NCBI GenBank assembly: GCA_021816565.1
Contig: JAKAXN010000019.1
Location: 1-24,303, forward strand
Origin: Actinomycetes bacterium
GTDB taxonomy: Bacteria > Actinomycetota > Acidimicrobiia > Acidimicrobiales > Palsa-688
DNA: 24,303 nucleotides
Direction of reading: 5' to 3'
The notes below the pieces were generated by a model. It was not told the DNA's origin. It saw only the letters and a program-made list of their open reading frames with translations, and searched no databases. Both the position numbers and the translations under genes were made by a program. Shown piece by piece: positions 22,328 through 24,303 of the stretch; position 1 is the first letter of the stretch, and each line of letters opens with the position of its first letter.

Positions 22328-23359
22328 GTGACAGAACGAAAGGTGGCGGTGATCACGGGCGCGTCAGCCGGCGTGGGGCGGGCGACGGCGCGGGCCTTCG
22401 CGGAGCACGGCTTCGACGTGGCCCTGCTGGCCCGGGGCCAGGCCGGACTCGACGGGGCGGCGGCCGAGGTGGAAGCGGCCGGCGGGCGGGCCCTGCCCAT
22501 CCCCACCGACGTGGCCGACTTCGACCAGGTGGACCAGGCGGCGGCGCGCGCCGAGGCGGAGCTGGGACCCATAGACGTATGGGTCAACGACGCCATGACC
22601 ACCGTGTTCGCCCCCTCGTGGGACGTCAAGCCGGACGAATTCCGCCGGGCGGTGGAGGTCACCTTCCTCGGCCAGGTGTGGGGCACCCGGGCGGCCCTGG
22701 CCCGGATGCGGCCCCGGGACCGGGGCAGCATCGTGAACGTGGGATCGGCCCTGGCGTTCATCGGCATACCCCTGCAGAGCGCCTACTGCGCCTCCAAGTT
22801 CGCCTGCCGGGGGTTCTTCGAGTCCACCCGGGCCGAACTGCTCCACGAGGGCAGCCACGTCCGGATGTCCATGGTCCACCTGCCGGCGGTCAACACCCCG
22901 CAGTTCAACTGGTGCGAGACCACCCTGGACCGCCATCCCCAGCCGGTCCCGCCCATCTACCAGCCGGAGGTGTGCGCCCGCTTCATCCTGGCCGCCGCCC
23001 TGGACGGGCGGCGGGACAAGATCATCGGCTCCTGGAACAAGATCCTGGTCATGGCCGGGCGGTTGTTCCCCGGGCTCGGCAACCAGTACGCCGCCATCGG
23101 CGCCTGGGACACCCAGCTCACCGACCAGCACGTGGACCCCGACCGCCCGGTCAACCTGTTCTCCCCGGCCGACACCGGCCGCGACAGCGGGGCGCACGGG
23201 ATCTTCGACAGCAAGGCCGGCGGCTTCATGGACCCGTCGTTCCTGAAGACCCTGCCGACCACGGCCCGCACCTTCGTCACCGCGGTGGGTCGCACCGCCC
23301 GGGAGAAAGGGGAGACGTACCGGGCCATGGCCGCCACCCGCGACGGGGCCGGCGGATGA
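22328..23359 (+). CDS. SDR family oxidoreductase with C-terminal extension
   Basis: The product has 343 residues from GTG 22328. TGASAGVG (10-17) binds NAD(P); Ser140, Tyr153 and Lys157 (NVGSALAF, AYCASK) are the catalytic residues. The usual NNAG is NDAM (87-90, VWVNDAM), as I recall for this subfamily. MVHLPAVNTPQF follows the active site. The last ~110 residues (from about 235) form an extension with KIIGSWNKILVMAGRLFPGLGNQYA, longer than the ~250-residue classical SDR. Substrate unknown. GTG at 22328 has GAGGCAAGG nearby and places the Rossmann motif normally; ATG at 22304 adds eight residues and lies only 9 nt after GGGTAT (22289-22294), so a leaderless start there is possible. Confidence 0.88.
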   Translation: MTERKVAVITGASAGVGRATARAFAEHGFDVALLARGQAGLDGAAAEVEAAGGRALPIPTDVADFDQVDQAAARAEAELGPIDVWVNDAMTTVFAPSWDVKPDEFRRAVEVTFLGQVWGTRAALARMRPRDRGSIVNVGSALAFIGIPLQSAYCASKFACRGFFESTRAELLHEGSHVRMSMVHLPAVNTPQFNWCETTLDRHPQPVPPIYQPEVCARFILAAALDGRRDKIIGSWNKILVMAGRLFPGLGNQYAAIGAWDTQLTDQHVDPDRPVNLFSPADTGRDSGAHGIFDSKAGGFMDPSFLKTLPTTARTFVTAVGRTAREKGETYRAMAATRDGAGG

Positions 23360-23397
23360 GTCGGGCCGGCGGGTGAGCCGGGGCCGGCGGGCGGCCT

Positions 23398-24189
23398 TCA
23401 GGGGTCGCTGACCGGGGCGACCGGCCCGGGCCGGTCGGGGTCGGGCGCGCCGGGGTCGGGCGGCGTCAGCACCCCCACGCCCTCCAGGGCCACGTCCACC
23501 GCCGGGGAGGTGGGCGGGTGGTGCTCCATCCCGGTGAGCAGGAACTGCAGACCCTGGGCGAACTGGCGGGGGGTGGTGTAGGCGGCGAGCTGCTGGGCCA
23601 GCTCGTCGCCATCGGGACCGGGCTCCCAGCCGGCCCGCGAAGCCTCGAGAGCGGCGAAGCCGATGGTGTAGGTCTGCACCGCCCCGTAGGCCCGGCGGGC
23701 CAGCTGCTCGTCGCCGAGGGCGGGGCGCAGCACGTCCATCATGGCGTCCATGCGGGCCAGGGCCGCCGGCGACATCACCGGGTGGCCCAGGTACACGTGC
23801 AGGGCGGCCGGCTGGGTGACGAGAAAGTCGCGCAGCCGCTCGGCCGCCTCGGCGATGTACCCCCTCCAGTCGGCCGGGTCGGTGCGGGGCCGCCATACCC
23901 GGGCCAGCAGGCGGTCCACCACCTCGCCGAGGATGTCGTCCTTGTCCCGGACGTGGCGGTACAGCGACATGGGGGCCACCCCCATCTCGGCGGCCAGGCC
24001 CCGGATGGTCAGCTGCTCGAACCCGCCCGCCTTCAACGAGCGCAGGGCGGTGGCGATGATCCGGTCCCGGGTGATGGTGCCCCACGGCGTGCGCTCGGAC
24101 CGGGCCCGGGCGGCCCTGGTGCGGTCCGCCCTCCCGGCGGCGGGTGCGGCCATGTCAGCTTTCGTGCGGTCAGCCGGCATGGGGCCCAT
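23398..24189 (-). CDS. TetR/AcrR-family transcriptional regulator
   Basis: The product has about 263 residues. After a variable 40-residue basic lead, the TetR N-terminal domain has TRDRIIATALRSLKAGGFEQLTIRGLAAEMGVAPMSLYRHVRDKDDILGEVVDRLL, with the helix-turn-helix in LAAEMGVAPMSLYRHV (about residues 65-80). The C-terminal ligand domain contains ALARMDAMMDVLRPALGD and YGAVQTYTIGFAALEAS, resembling TetR_C_1-like domains, then a Pro/Asp/Gly-rich tail. The start is unclear: ATGs at 24189, 24180 and 24153 all lack a good SD, and an ATG at 24246 would include the operator-like sites in the gene. Paired GTAC-N2-GTAC sites lie just upstream and a divergent gene begins at 24291, the usual layout for a self-regulating TetR that also controls its divergent neighbour. 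Confidence 0.88.
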   Translation of the reverse strand: MGPMPADRTKADMAAPAAGRADRTRAARARSERTPWGTITRDRIIATALRSLKAGGFEQLTIRGLAAEMGVAPMSLYRHVRDKDDILGEVVDRLLARVWRPRTDPADWRGYIAEAAERLRDFLVTQPAALHVYLGHPVMSPAALARMDAMMDVLRPALGDEQLARRAYGAVQTYTIGFAALEASRAGWEPGPDGDELAQQLAAYTTPRQFAQGLQFLLTGMEHHPPTSPAVDVALEGVGVLTPPDPGAPDPDRPGPVAPVSDP

Positions 24190-24206
24190 ACTAGGAAACA
24201 AAATGC

Positions 24207-24250
24207 GTACTCGTACCCGAAACGGTGGTAACCTATATGTGTACACGTAC
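24207..24250. promoter_or_regulatory. Candidate TetR operator pair in the divergent promoter region
   Basis: GTACTCGTAC (24207-24216) and GTACACGTAC (24241-24250) are two copies of GTAC-N2-GTAC whose centres are 34 bp apart, close to three helical turns. The flanks extend the similarity: the reverse complement of 24204-24219 matches 24239-24254-like sequence at about 12 of 16 positions, ending in GTACGCA. The A/T-rich stretch between (TAACCTATATG) could hold promoter elements for either direction. Confidence 0.5.
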
Positions 24251-24290
24251 GCAGACCCGGGGAGGGGCCCCCGGGAGACAGGAGGCCGTC

Positions 24291-24303
24291 ATGGTGTTTA
24301 GAT
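24291..24303 (+). CDS. Start of a divergent gene (partial, four codons visible)
   Basis: AGGAGG (24280-24285) precedes ATG at 24291 by 5 nt, and the frame reads MVFR to the window edge. The site is divergent from the TetR gene and downstream of the operator pair, so it is probably the regulator's target. The product cannot be identified. Confidence 0.5.

Noticed and set aside
1..24303. CRISPR array, tRNA, rRNA, insertion sequence or prophage
   Set aside because: I found no regularly spaced direct repeats, no cloverleaf-like gene, no transposase frame and no phage structural genes; the holin-superfamily gene is the chromosomal stress type paired with DUF3618.

Overview
This window is very GC-rich (well over 70% G+C by eye) and has third-position G/C codon use throughout. 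It carries an F420-type luciferase-like oxidoreductase, a SigB/SigF-type sigma factor, a DksA/TraR protein and a GH65 plus beta-phosphoglucomutase pair like Mycobacterium tuberculosis Rv3400/Rv3401. Together these point to an actinobacterium (Actinomycetota). Acidimicrobiia or a related deep lineage is my guess, but nothing here proves the class. No phage, insertion sequence, CRISPR array, tRNA or rRNA is visible. It reads as an ordinary chromosomal segment rich in stress and sugar genes.

Layout. 1-2972 (-): a large membrane-anchored, fibronectin-III-containing surface protein, cut by the window edge. 3014-5057 (-): a GH1 beta-glucosidase behind an F420-dependent oxidoreductase. 5261-7199 (+): a sigma factor whose first ~200 residues look like a degenerate CheR methyltransferase domain, then a DUF1360 membrane protein. 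7267-8602 (-): an alpha/beta hydrolase and a candidate 41-residue membrane peptide. 8854-9623 (+): an overlapping holin-like/DUF3618 pair. 9696-13449 (-): a tightly packed series DUF5709-like, DksA/TraR, SDR, SRPBCC, FAD oxidoreductase. 13548-13733 (+): a 61-residue hydrophilic protein. 13821-15011 (-): two charged coiled-coil proteins, one with a CsbD-like start. 15104-19748 (+): beta-phosphoglucomutase-like HAD, GH65 phosphorylase and an MFS sugar porter with a broken or unusual N-terminus. 19775-20650 (-): a PAP2-family enzyme. 20771-22240 (+): a CPA1 antiporter with a C-terminal RCK_C-like domain. 22328-23359 (+): an SDR. 23398-24189 (-): a TetR regulator, divergent from a gene that begins at 24291.

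The most interesting theme is a probable general-stress regulon. The CheR-like/sigma fusion gene has no anti-sigma (RsbW) or anti-anti-sigma (STAS) gene beside it. Its own upstream region, and those of several typical general-stress families (holin-like/DUF3618, DUF5709-like/DksA, small hydrophilic protein, possibly CsbD-like), carry motifs of the form GGTT(T/C)-N15/16-GGGTA or GNNT-N15-GGGTAT, as expected for SigB/SigF promoters. At 5182-5217 two such promoters on opposite strands interlock. At 8687-8753 another opposed pair would drive the holin operon one way and the 41-residue peptide the other way. The sigma factor may therefore control much of the surrounding 10 kb.

The right half handles sugar phosphorolysis and import, ion exchange and redox chemistry. 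GH65 and the HAD mutase are translationally coupled by a GTGA overlap and would convert an alpha-linked disaccharide plus phosphate to glucose 6-phosphate. All calls were made by reading translated frames by eye; no database search was possible.
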